Positions 7,224-14,715 of a stretch of DNA of 32,855 bases are shown here, piece after piece. The translations under genes and the position numbers were made by a program. The notes beneath the pieces are model-generated. The model ran no database searches. It worked only from the letters and a program-made list of their open reading frames with translations, and was not told the DNA's origin. The stretch covers positions 1-32,855 of the forward strand of contig CAJYKB010000046.1 of assembly GCA_913774925.1 (NCBI GenBank), given 5' to 3'. This DNA is from an uncultured Sphingomonas sp. GTDB taxonomy: Bacteria; Pseudomonadota; Alphaproteobacteria; Sphingomonadales; Sphingomonadaceae. Numbering within the stretch: position 1 is the first letter of the stretch; each line of letters opens with the position of its first letter.

Positions 7224-8762
7224 TCAGCGGATCTTGACGGGTACGAACACGCCGCTGGTGCGCTGGCGGGTGATGTTGAGCAGCACCTGCGGGCGACCCG
7301 CCGCCTTGGCCGCAGCGACGATACGCGCGACGTCGGCGGCGGTGCGAACCGGCTGCGAGTTGATCGACGAGATGACGTCGCCGCGCTTCAGCTTCTGTCC
7401 GGCATCCGTCGAGGGATCGACCGATGCGACGACGACGCCCTGCGCCGTGGAATCGACGCCGACCTGACGAGCGATCTGCGGCGTAAGCGGCTGGACGGTC
7501 ACGCCGAGCGAGCTGGGCGCCGTCGCCTCGCTGCCGTCGTCGGGCAGTGCATCGTCGTCGTCGCCCGCGCCGGTCAGCGAGGCGAGCTGATCCTCGGACG
7601 GACGGGTGGCGACCGTGGCGGTCAGCGTCGTCGGCTTGCCGTCGCGGATGACGTTCATGCGGATCGTAGAGCCGGGGGCGGCATTGGCGACCAGATAGGA
7701 CAGCGTCCGGTCCGGGGTCACGGCCTGACCGTTGATCTGCGTCACGACGTCGCCCGCACGCAGGCCGGCCTTGGCGCCGGGGCCGCCGGGCTCGACCCGG
7801 CCGATGATCTCGCCCTGGTTCTTGGGCAGGCCGAGCGCGGCGGCGATATCGTCGTTCACCGGCTGGATGCCGACGCCCAGATAGCCGCGCTGGACCTTCT
7901 GGCCCTTCATCAGCGTGTCGATGATCGGCTTCGCCTCGGTCGCGGGGATCGCGAAGCCGATGCCGATGTTGCCGCCCGACTGCGAATAGATCTGGCTGTT
8001 GATGCCGATCACGTCGCCGTTCATGTTGAACATCGGGCCGCCGGAGTTGCCCTGGTTGATCGCGGCGTCGGTCTGGATGAAGCTGTCGAACGGGCCGTTG
8101 CCGGTGGCGCGGTGGACCGCGGAGACGATGCCCGCGGTCACCGTGCCGCCCAGACCGAACGGCTGTCCGATCGCGACGACCCAGTCGCCCACGCGCGCCT
8201 TCGTCGAATCGCCCATCCGGACGAACGGCAGCGGGGTGGGGGATTCGATCTTCAGCACCGCGAGGTCGGACGTGGGATCGCGCCCGATCAGCTTCGCCTT
8301 GTATTCCTTGCGGTCCTGAAGCGTGACGGTGATCGATTCCACCGTCGCGCCGCGCGCCGCGGGGGCGATGACGTGGTTGTTGGTGACGACATAGCCGTCG
8401 GACGAGATCAGGAAGCCCGACCCGAGCGACTGGCCCTCCCGGGTGACGGGCGCGCCACCGCCGCCGCCACCACCGCCGAACTGGCCGAACAGCTCGCCGA
8501 AGGGCGTGCCGGCGAACGGGTTCGCCTGCTGCTGGACGGTCACCTTCTGCGTGGTGGAGATGTTGACGACCGCGGGCTGCAGCTTCGCGACCATGTCGGC
8601 GAAACTCATCGGTGCGCCGGCGCGGGGCGCGGCGGCGTTGATCGCGCCCGGCTCGTTCTGCGCGACCTGCGCCGTCGCCGGGTTCTGCAGCGTCAGCGAC
8701 GCCGCCGTGCCGCCGAGGAGGATGGCGCCGGTCAGGGCGTATGCATACCGCACTTTCTTCAT
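7224..8762 (-). CDS. degP: Do-family periplasmic serine protease/chaperone (DegP/HtrA type)
   Basis: A periplasmic ATP-independent protease and chaperone that degrades or refolds damaged envelope proteins. It starts with signal peptide MKKVRYAYALTGAILLGGTAA, with probable cleavage near residue 32. The catalytic triad is H130 (VVTNNHVI), D166 (SDLAVLKI) and S240 (QGNSGGPMF). A Gly-rich linker of eight Gly at 96-103 sits in the LA-loop region. Two PDZ domains follow: RGYLGVGIQPV to TTLTATVATRP, and SLGVTVQPLTPQ to the C-terminus. At 512 residues with both PDZ domains it is DegP/DegQ/MucD-like; the exact orthologue is not decidable here. It is followed by a REP palindrome and preceded by hflKC on the same strand across 145 bases. 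Confidence 0.96.
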   Translation of the reverse strand: MKKVRYAYALTGAILLGGTAASLTLQNPATAQVAQNEPGAINAAAPRAGAPMSFADMVAKLQPAVVNISTTQKVTVQQQANPFAGTPFGELFGQFGGGGGGGGAPVTREGQSLGSGFLISSDGYVVTNNHVIAPAARGATVESITVTLQDRKEYKAKLIGRDPTSDLAVLKIESPTPLPFVRMGDSTKARVGDWVVAIGQPFGLGGTVTAGIVSAVHRATGNGPFDSFIQTDAAINQGNSGGPMFNMNGDVIGINSQIYSQSGGNIGIGFAIPATEAKPIIDTLMKGQKVQRGYLGVGIQPVNDDIAAALGLPKNQGEIIGRVEPGGPGAKAGLRAGDVVTQINGQAVTPDRTLSYLVANAAPGSTIRMNVIRDGKPTTLTATVATRPSEDQLASLTGAGDDDDALPDDGSEATAPSSLGVTVQPLTPQIARQVGVDSTAQGVVVASVDPSTDAGQKLKRGDVISSINSQPVRTAADVARIVAAAKAAGRPQVLLNITRQRTSGVFVPVKIR

Positions 8763-8907
8763 GTCCTCTCAATCACCCGTCATAGTAAGGGGAACGACGC
8801 GTCGCACGGTGGCGATCATGCGATGAACGCCGATTGAATGTGAACGCAGGGCAACGACAATCTCTCCGCCCCGAAACCCGCGGATGTTGGCCCGGATGTT
8901 GACCATG

Positions 8908-9783
8908 TCAGCGCCCACGGCCGGCAAATTCGCGCAGATAGGCGTTGTTCGGGCTCAGGATGACGTTCGTCGACCCCTCCGGACGGGGCCCGCCATCGGC
9001 GCCGAACGTATGCCGATAGCTCTGCATCGCGCGGTAGAAGTCGTAGAAGTCGGCATCCTTGCTGAACGCATCGGCATAGATGCGCGCCGCCTGCGCATCG
9101 GCCTCGGCCCGGACGATCTGCGCCTGCTTCTGACCCTGCGCGCGGATCGTGTTCGCCTCCTGCTGGCGCGCGGTGCGCATCCTCTGAAGCGCGCTGTCGA
9201 GCGGGCTGCCCTCCGGCAGGTCCGCGTGCTTGATGCGCACGTCGACGATCTCCGCACCATACTGGCGGGCGTAGCGCTGGAGCGAGGCCTGGATCGCGTC
9301 CATCACCCGGCCGCGCTCCGGGCTGAGCAGCATCGAGAACGGCACCTTGCCCAGTTCGTTGCGCAGCGCGGTGCCGAGCAGCGGGCGCAGCTGGTCGGCG
9401 ACGCGTTCCTCCGTATTGGACGTGCTGCCGGTCGAGGTCACCGCACGCAGCGGATCGACGATGCGGAAGCGCGCGAAGGCATCGACGTTGAGCCGCAGCT
9501 GGTCGGTCGACAGCACCAACGTGTTGTCGAGATCGGCGTCGAGCACGCGCTTGTCGATCCACACGATCTTGTCGACGAACGGGATGCGCGCGATCACGCC
9601 CGCGCCGGTGCGCCCGATGACCTGCCCCGGCTGCCACTGGTTGACCAGCCGCACCGGATTGTTGAGCCGCAGGACGACCGCTTGCTGCGTTTCCGGCACG
9701 ATCGCGAAGGTCGCGGCGGCGATGATGACGAGCGCCAGCGCCAGCAGGCCGGCAGCGACGGGGTTGCGCAACCAGTGCGGCAT
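8908..9783 (-). CDS. hflC: HflC, regulator of FtsH protease
   Basis: An SPFH/prohibitin-domain membrane protein that with HflK forms the large periplasmic complex enclosing FtsH and modulating its proteolysis. An N-terminal membrane anchor (AAGLLALALVIIAAATFAIV, residues 10-29) is followed by the SPFH domain (ETQQAVVLRLNNPVR, then IARIPFVDKIVWIDKRVLD). An Ala/Glu/Gln-rich coiled coil (RQQEANTIRAQGQKQAQIV) precedes FYDFYRAMQSYRHTF, an HflC signature. The 291-residue length is normal. Its ATG shares one base with the HflK stop (TGATG), so the two are translationally coupled. The C-terminus ends with VILSPNNAYLREFAGRGR. Confidence 0.96.
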   Translation of the reverse strand: MPHWLRNPVAAGLLALALVIIAAATFAIVPETQQAVVLRLNNPVRLVNQWQPGQVIGRTGAGVIARIPFVDKIVWIDKRVLDADLDNTLVLSTDQLRLNVDAFARFRIVDPLRAVTSTGSTSNTEERVADQLRPLLGTALRNELGKVPFSMLLSPERGRVMDAIQASLQRYARQYGAEIVDVRIKHADLPEGSPLDSALQRMRTARQQEANTIRAQGQKQAQIVRAEADAQAARIYADAFSKDADFYDFYRAMQSYRHTFGADGGPRPEGSTNVILSPNNAYLREFAGRGR

Positions 9784-10913
9784 CAGCGCTGCCCCCCCTG
9801 CGGCTGGGCCGTCGTCTGGGCTTGAGGCTGTGCCGGCGCGGCGGCCTGCTCGCCCGGCTCGGGCAGCTTGCGCATGCGGTCGAGCGGCAGATACGGCGTC
9901 ACGCCCGGCACTTCCACGATCGTCTTGTCGGTCCTGGCCAGCACGGCCTCCATCGTCTCGTAATACATGCGGCGGCGCGTCACCTCGGGCGCCAGGCGGT
10001 ACTGCTCGTACACCTGGTCGAAGGCGGATGCCTCGCCCTGCGCGCGCGCGATCACCTGCTGCGAATAGCTGCGCGCGTTGTTGAGGTTGCCGACCGCCTC
10101 CTGCTGCGCGGCGGTGACGGCGTTGAAGTCGTCGGCCAGCTGCTGCGGCGCGGAGGCCTGCTTGATCGACACGCCCTGCACGCGCACGCCCGCCTGATAG
10201 CTGTCGAGGATCTGCTGCATCATCTGCGCCACGCGCGCCTCGATCGTGGTGCGGCCCGCGCCGATCGCCTCGTTGAGCGTGGTCGTCGCCAGCACCGCGC
10301 GCATCGCGCTTTCGGCGGTGGCGCGCACGGTCTGCTGCGGATCCTTGATCTCGAAGACGTAGTTGCGCGCGTCCGACACGCGCCAGCGCACAGTATAGGC
10401 GAGGTCGATGATGTTCTGATCGCCGGTCAGCACCATTTCTCCGCCGTCCTGCGGGAATTCGTCGGTACGCACCTGCTCCACGTCGACCTTCGTCACGTTG
10501 ACGAAGGGGGCGGGGAGGGTGACGCGGATGCCCGGCTCCAGCTCGCCCGAATAGCGGCCGAGGTACGTGACGACGCCGCGCTGCTGCGGGCCGATCTGAT
10601 GCACCGAGGTGAAGATGATCCACAGACCGACGAGCAGGCCGGCGCCGATCATCCACAGCGCACGCGCATTGGCGCCGAGCGGCAGCTGCGGCCCGCCGCC
10701 GCCACCGCCGCCGAACCCGCCACCACCGCCGCGCGCCTTCTTCAGGAAGTCGTCGAGCGCGGTCGGCTTCGCGGGACCGCGGCGACCGCCGGGCGGGACC
10801 GCCCAAGGATTGCGCGGACCGGCATTGTCGTCGTTGCCGCCCCCCCACGGGCCATTGGAATTGTCGGCGGCAAGGATGATCGGGCGCCGGAGCCAGCGTC
10901 GCAGGATGGTCAT
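9783..10913 (-). CDS. hflK: HflK, regulator of FtsH protease
   Basis: Partner of HflC in the membrane HflKC-FtsH complex. The cytosolic N-terminus is Gly/Pro rich (GPWGGGNDDNAGPRNPWAVP, then a poly-Gly run at residues 62-74), typical of HflK. A single membrane segment lies at about 84-103 (RALWMIGAGLLVGLWIIFTS). The SPFH domain starts HQIGPQQRGVVTYLGRY and continues through NIIDLAYTVRWRV. A coiled coil and the HflK signature (GEASAFDQVYEQYRLAPEVTR) come next, and the tail is Gln/Ala/Pro rich. The ATG at 10913 was chosen over the much longer open frame because the conserved N-terminus begins there. It is divergent from mrp with 72 bases between. Confidence 0.96.
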   Translation of the reverse strand: MTILRRWLRRPIILAADNSNGPWGGGNDDNAGPRNPWAVPPGGRRGPAKPTALDDFLKKARGGGGGFGGGGGGGPQLPLGANARALWMIGAGLLVGLWIIFTSVHQIGPQQRGVVTYLGRYSGELEPGIRVTLPAPFVNVTKVDVEQVRTDEFPQDGGEMVLTGDQNIIDLAYTVRWRVSDARNYVFEIKDPQQTVRATAESAMRAVLATTTLNEAIGAGRTTIEARVAQMMQQILDSYQAGVRVQGVSIKQASAPQQLADDFNAVTAAQQEAVGNLNNARSYSQQVIARAQGEASAFDQVYEQYRLAPEVTRRRMYYETMEAVLARTDKTIVEVPGVTPYLPLDRMRKLPEPGEQAAAPAQPQAQTTAQPQGGQR

Positions 10914-10985
10914 GACGTCTTTATAGGTGCCGCGGTGACGAAAAACAGTGGCAAGGCGCGTCACGCTGCGTAACGGATCGTGTCC

Positions 10986-11930
10986 ATGGACGAACAAGCG
11001 ATCAGGGCGGCCGTTACGGCGGTAGCGGGGACGCGCGCGACGGTGCGTGTCGAGGGGCAGCGCATCGGCGTGGTGATCGACGCCAGCGGGCTGGACGTGC
11101 CCGCGCGCGACGCGCTGGAGGCGAGCGTGCGGATGGCGGCGGCGGTGCCGGGATACGATGTGCGCACCGTCGTCACCGCGGAGCGCGCGACGCGGCGCAT
11201 CGTCGCGGTCGCCAGCGGCAAGGGCGGGGTGGGCAAGTCCACCGTCTCCGCCAATCTGGCGATCGCGCTGGCGCGCGGCGGGCGGCGGGTCGGGCTGGTC
11301 GATGCCGATATCTACGGCCCGTCGCAGCCGCGGCTGATGGCGGTGGAGGGGACGCGGCCCGAGGCGCGCGACAAGGTGCTGCTGCCGGTGGCGACGCCGT
11401 ACGGCGTGCCGCTGCTGTCGATGGGGCAATTGGTCGAGCCGGGACGCGCGCTGGCGTGGCGCGGGCCGATGACCGCGGGTGCGCTGGGGCAGATGGTCGA
11501 TGCGGACTGGGGGGTGACCGATACGCTCGTGGTCGACCTGCCGCCCGGCACCGGCGACGTGCAGCTGACCATGGTGCAGAAGCATCGCCCCGCGGGCGCG
11601 GTGATCGTGTCGACGCCGCAGGATCTGGCGCTGATCGACGCACGCCGCGCGATCGACCTGTTCGAGAAGGCGGGCGTGCCGATCATCGGGCTGATCGAGA
11701 ATATGGCGGGCTATGCCTGTCCGCATTGCGGCGAGGTGTCGGACCCGTTCGGGAGTGGCGGGGCGGAGGCGGCGGCGCAGGAGGCGGGGATCGCGTTCCT
11801 GGGTCGCATCCCGCTCGACATCGCGATCCGCACCGCGTCGGATGCGGGGCAGCCGCCCGCGGCGGGGGCGGACGACCGGGTCTTTGCGCCGATCGCCGCG
11901 CAGGTGGCGGGGTGGCTGGCGGGGCATTGA
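10986..11930 (+). CDS. mrp: Mrp/ApbC-type iron-sulfur cluster carrier ATPase
   Basis: A cytosolic P-loop ATPase that binds and transfers [4Fe-4S] clusters to apoproteins. The N-terminal MIP18-like region (residues 1-65) is shortened compared with many Mrp proteins. The deviant Walker A GKGGVGKST is at 78-86, DADIYGPSQPRLM is switch I, and DLPPGTGD is the Walker B/switch II region. The bridging cluster ligands C245 and C248 are in CPHC, followed by the family motif DPFGSGGAEAAA. The length is 314 residues. The start is ambiguous: GTG at 10980 is two codons earlier. Mrp next to hflKC is a common alphaproteobacterial arrangement. A REP pair with an inserted element follows the stop. Confidence 0.95.
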   Translation: MDEQAIRAAVTAVAGTRATVRVEGQRIGVVIDASGLDVPARDALEASVRMAAAVPGYDVRTVVTAERATRRIVAVASGKGGVGKSTVSANLAIALARGGRRVGLVDADIYGPSQPRLMAVEGTRPEARDKVLLPVATPYGVPLLSMGQLVEPGRALAWRGPMTAGALGQMVDADWGVTDTLVVDLPPGTGDVQLTMVQKHRPAGAVIVSTPQDLALIDARRAIDLFEKAGVPIIGLIENMAGYACPHCGEVSDPFGSGGAEAAAQEAGIAFLGRIPLDIAIRTASDAGQPPAAGADDRVFAPIAAQVAGWLAGH

Positions 11931-11941
11931 AGAGGGAGCGC

Positions 11942-12181
11942 GTCACCCGGATTTGATCCGGGGTCCCGCTACTTGACGCCGCGAAAGAAGCAGGACCCCG
12001 GCTCAAGGCGGGACCTTTGCAAAAGTCTCCAATGTGCTCCTGCGCAGGCAGGAGCGCAGGGTTGCCGGTCCCTTCAGGCGTTGTTCTGCCTGATCCTGGG
12101 CTCCTGCCCTCGCAGGAGCACGGCGTGTAAGCAGCGCGGTGGCAGCCGTTTTGCAAAGGTCCCGCTCAAGGCCGGGGTGAC
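11942..12181. repeat. Inverted REP pair, right unit split by an insertion
   Basis: The left unit is 11942-11966 (GTCACCCGGATTTGATCCGG and five more bases). The right unit is its inverted relative and becomes continuous only if 12001-12163 is removed: 11993-12000 joined to 12164-12181, giving GGACCCCG, GCTCAAGGC and CGGGGTGAC. The pair sits directly behind mrp, as the other REP pairs here sit behind genes. Confidence 0.8.
12010..12163. mobile_element. MITE-like 154-bp element with 15-bp terminal repeats and 9-bp target duplications
   Basis: The ends GGGACCTTTGCAAAA (12010-12024) and TTTTGCAAAGGTCCC (12149-12163) are perfect 15-bp terminal inverted repeats. They are flanked by direct 9-bp duplications GCTCAAGGC (12001-12009 and 12164-12172). 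Removing the element and one duplication restores a REP palindrome. There is no room for a transposase, so it is non-autonomous. The interior has further inverted repeats: GTGCTCCTGCG (12034-12044) with CGCAGGAGCAC (12111-12121), and two local CTCCTGC/GCAGGAG hairpins resembling sphingomonad intergenic repeats. The parent insertion sequence is not identified; a 9-bp duplication limits the possible families. Confidence 0.85.
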
Positions 12182-12239
12182 GGCAGGGATGGAGGATCGG
12201 TCGGCAGGCCAAGGCGTTCTTTCCAGGAGGAGAAACGTC

Positions 12240-12674
12240 ATGCCGCTGAACGCCGATGCCGAGATCAAGGCGCTGCTGGAGGAAACCCGCACGATCGCGC
12301 TGGTGGGCGCGTCCGACCGGCCGGAGCGGCCGTCGTACGGGGTCATGGCGACGCTGCAGGCGCATGGCTATCGCGTGATCCCGGTCAACCCGCAGATCAC
12401 CGGCGAGCATGTCCATGGCGAGTTCGTCTTCCGCGACCTGCACCAGCTGGGCGATCCGATCGACATGGTCGAAATCTTTCGCCGCTCCGACAAGGTCGGC
12501 GAGGTGGTGGACGAGGCGATCGCGATCGGTGCCAAGGCGGTGTGGATGCAGCTGGGCGTGATCGATCAGGCCGCAGCAGCGCGCGCGGAAGCCGCGGGGC
12601 TGAAGGTGGTGATGGACCGCTGCCCGGCGATCGATATCCCGCGGCTGGGCGTGGCGCCGGTGGGCGAGGGGTGA
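12240..12674 (+). CDS. CoA-binding domain protein (YccU-like)
   Basis: A small cytosolic Rossmann-fold protein of the CoA_binding family (Escherichia coli YccU), resembling the CoA-binding domain of succinyl-CoA synthetase alpha. The biochemical role is unknown. The 144 residues contain TIALVGASDRPERPSYGVM (nucleotide/CoA-binding turn), GYRVIPVNPQ, a central DMVEIFRRSD, AVWMQLGV and the conserved ending KVVMDRCPAIDIPRL. The start is supported by GGAGGAG about 7 bases before the ATG. The MITE lies just upstream (to 12163), so the promoter is either between 12164 and 12225 or inside the element. A perfect REP pair follows. Confidence 0.92.
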   Translation: MPLNADAEIKALLEETRTIALVGASDRPERPSYGVMATLQAHGYRVIPVNPQITGEHVHGEFVFRDLHQLGDPIDMVEIFRRSDKVGEVVDEAIAIGAKAVWMQLGVIDQAAAARAEAAGLKVVMDRCPAIDIPRLGVAPVGEG

Positions 12675-12690
12675 GGCGTACAATCCCTCT

Positions 12691-12780
12691 CCACCCCGGC
12701 GAAGGCCGGGATCAAGTTGGGGAACGTTGGTATCTCACCACCATCGTTCCGTTACTGGACCCCGGCCTTCGCCGGGGTGG
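12691..12780. repeat. Perfect inverted REP pair between convergent genes
   Basis: CCACCCCGGCGAAGGCCGGG (12691-12710) is exactly inverted at 12761-12780. Each 20-mer is also a small palindrome (CCCCGGC-GAAG-GCCGGG type). The 50-base spacer contains its own imperfect hairpin, GGAACG (12721-12726) with CGTTCC (12745-12750). It lies between the convergent stops of the CoA-binding gene and liuD and probably serves as a bidirectional mRNA 3' end. Confidence 0.92.
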
Positions 12781-12796
12781 GTGATGAAGGGGCGTC

Positions 12797-14635
12797 TTAC
12801 GCCGCCTCGATCTTCGCCAGCAGCGTTCCTTCCGTCACCTGCGCGCCTGTCGCGACGTTCAACGCCACCAGCGTGCCGTCGAACGGGGCGGTCATGCTGT
12901 GCTCCATCTTCATCGCCTCCAGCGTCAGCAGCTTCTGTCCGCGCGTGACCGTCGCGCCTTCGGCTACGTCGACCGCGATGACGCGGCCCGGCATCGGCGC
13001 CAGGATCGCGCCGTCCGCCGCGCCGCCCGCCGCCACGCCAGCGGCGCGATAGGGGGCGAGCGCCCAGGTCTGGCCGCCCTCCGAGATTAGCACCGCGGTG
13101 TCCTCGCGCTCCTCGACTGCGGGCTCGTCGGCGAAGTCGATCGCGATCGGGGCGCCGTCGAGCAGGAACATGCCCTCGCGCCGGGCGGGCGCATTGAGGC
13201 GGAAGCCGGGGGCGAAGGCGGCGCCGGCGAGCGCGGCGGCGGCGGCGGCAAGCGCTTCCTCGCTGGGGTGCGCGGGGGGCATCAGCGCCTCGCCCTCGCG
13301 CGCGATCAACCCGGTGTCGACTCGTCCCGCGACGAAATCGGGATGGTCGAGCGCTTCCACGAGGAAGCCCGCGTTGCTGCGCACCGGCCAGACGATCGCC
13401 TCGTCCAGCGCATCCGCCAGCCGCTCGCGCGCCTCCTCGCGCGTGTCGCCGTGCGCGATCAGCTTGGCGATCATGGGGTCGTAGAAGGGCGAGATGACGC
13501 TGCCCTGCTTGACGCCGGTGTCGATGCGGATGTCATCCCCCAGATCGAACGCCTCCAGCGTCCCGATCGAGGGGAGAAAGCCCTTGGCGGGATCCTCCGC
13601 ATACAGCCGCGCCTCGATCGCGTGGCCGTGGATCGCGAGGTCATCCTGCGTGCAGGGCAGCGGCTCGCCCGCGGCGACGCGCAGCTGCCATTCGACTAGA
13701 TCCTGTCCGGTGATCGCCTCCGTCACGGGGTGCTCGACCTGGAGGCGGGTGTTCATCTCCATGAACCAGATGCGGTCGGCGCGGAGCCCCTCGCTGGCAT
13801 CGGCGATGAATTCGATCGTGCCCGCGCCGACATAGTCGACCGCGCGCGCGGCCTTGACCGCTGCCTCGCAGACGGCGGCGCGGGTGGCGGCGTCCATGCC
13901 CGGCGCGGGGGCCTCCTCGATCACCTTCTGATGGCGGCGCTGGAGCGAGCAGTCGCGCTCGAACAGATGGACCACCTGGCCGTGGCGGTCGCCGAACACC
14001 TGCACCTCGATATGGCGCGGCGAGAGGATGTATTTCTCGATCAGGACGCGGTCGTCGCCGAACGAGGCGGCGGCCTCGCGCCGGCACGACGCGAGCGCAT
14101 CGGCGAAGGCGGCGGTGTCGTCGACCTGGCGCATCCCCTTGCCGCCGCCGCCGGCCACCGCCTTGATGAGGACGGGGTAGCCGATCGCGGCAGCCTCTGC
14201 GGCGAGGCGATCGGGGGACTGGTCCTCGCCCAGATAGCCCGGGGTGACCGGAACGCCGGCGGCGATCATGCGCGCCTTCGCGGCGTCCTTCAGCCCCATC
14301 GCCCGGATGCTGTCGGGGTTCGGGCCGACCCATACGAGGCCGGCGTCGATGACGGCCTGCGCGAAATCGGCGTTCTCGCTGAGGAAGCCGTAGCCGGGGT
14401 GGATCGCGTCGGCGCCGCTATCGCGCGCGGCGGTGAGGATGCGCCCGGGTACGAGATAGCTGTCGCGCGCGGGGGCGGGGCCGATCGCGACCGCCTCGTC
14501 CGCCTCGCGCACGTGGAGCGCTTGGACATCGGCCTCGGAGAAGACCGCGATCGTGCGGATGCCCATCGCGCGCGCGGTGCGGATGATGCGGCAGGCGATC
14601 TCGCCGCGGTTCGCGATCAGGAGGGAGTGGATCAT
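12797..14635 (-). CDS. liuD: 3-Methylcrotonyl-CoA carboxylase, biotin-containing alpha subunit
   Basis: With LiuB it carboxylates 3-methylcrotonyl-CoA to 3-methylglutaconyl-CoA in leucine degradation, consuming ATP and bicarbonate. The biotin carboxylase domain starts SLLIANRGEIACRIIRTAR. The ATP-grasp Gly-rich loop is AVAGGGGKGMR, and FMEMNTRLQVEHPVTE and the C-terminal BC domain follow. The carrier domain has biotinyl-lysine K576 in EAMKMEHS, 36 residues from the end. At 612 residues it is somewhat shorter than typical MCC alpha. Specificity is assigned from the neighbours; alone it could be a propionyl- or geranyl-CoA carboxylase subunit. The ATG at 14635 has GGAG 6 bases upstream; an in-frame ATG at 14647 would use GGAGG from the cassette repeat. 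Confidence 0.93.
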   Translation of the reverse strand: MIHSLLIANRGEIACRIIRTARAMGIRTIAVFSEADVQALHVREADEAVAIGPAPARDSYLVPGRILTAARDSGADAIHPGYGFLSENADFAQAVIDAGLVWVGPNPDSIRAMGLKDAAKARMIAAGVPVTPGYLGEDQSPDRLAAEAAAIGYPVLIKAVAGGGGKGMRQVDDTAAFADALASCRREAAASFGDDRVLIEKYILSPRHIEVQVFGDRHGQVVHLFERDCSLQRRHQKVIEEAPAPGMDAATRAAVCEAAVKAARAVDYVGAGTIEFIADASEGLRADRIWFMEMNTRLQVEHPVTEAITGQDLVEWQLRVAAGEPLPCTQDDLAIHGHAIEARLYAEDPAKGFLPSIGTLEAFDLGDDIRIDTGVKQGSVISPFYDPMIAKLIAHGDTREEARERLADALDEAIVWPVRSNAGFLVEALDHPDFVAGRVDTGLIAREGEALMPPAHPSEEALAAAAAALAGAAFAPGFRLNAPARREGMFLLDGAPIAIDFADEPAVEEREDTAVLISEGGQTWALAPYRAAGVAAGGAADGAILAPMPGRVIAVDVAEGATVTRGQKLLTLEAMKMEHSMTAPFDGTLVALNVATGAQVTEGTLLAKIEAA

Positions 14636-14655
14636 GGGTGGCTCCATGTTAGCGT

Positions 14656-14712
14656 CCTCCCCAAGCGGAGCTTGGGGAGGGGGACCGCCCGGCGTAGCCG
14701 GGTGGTGGAGGG
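14656..14712. repeat. Left arm of the DUF559 cassette (two hairpins)
   Basis: Hairpin 1 is CCTCCCCAAGC / GCTTGGGGAGG (14656-14680, 11 bp, loop GGA). Hairpin 2 is ACCGCCCGGC / GCCGGGTGGT (14684-14706, loop GTA, one G-T pair). The following GGAGGGG provides a Shine-Dalgarno for the DUF559 ATG at 14716. On the other strand the GGGGAGG of hairpin 1 lies 8 bases before the in-frame ATG (14647) of liuD. Confidence 0.92.
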
Positions 14713-14715
14713 GCG

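Noticed and set aside
5728..7467. 579-residue plus-strand frame opposite the DUF853 gene
   Set aside because: Low-complexity antisense of a conserved ATPase, typical of high-GC DNA.
12721..12760. GGAAC-N19-CGTT as a stress-sigma promoter inside the REP pair
   Set aside because: Spacing is too long, and the segment is better explained as the inner hairpin of the repeat pair between convergent genes.
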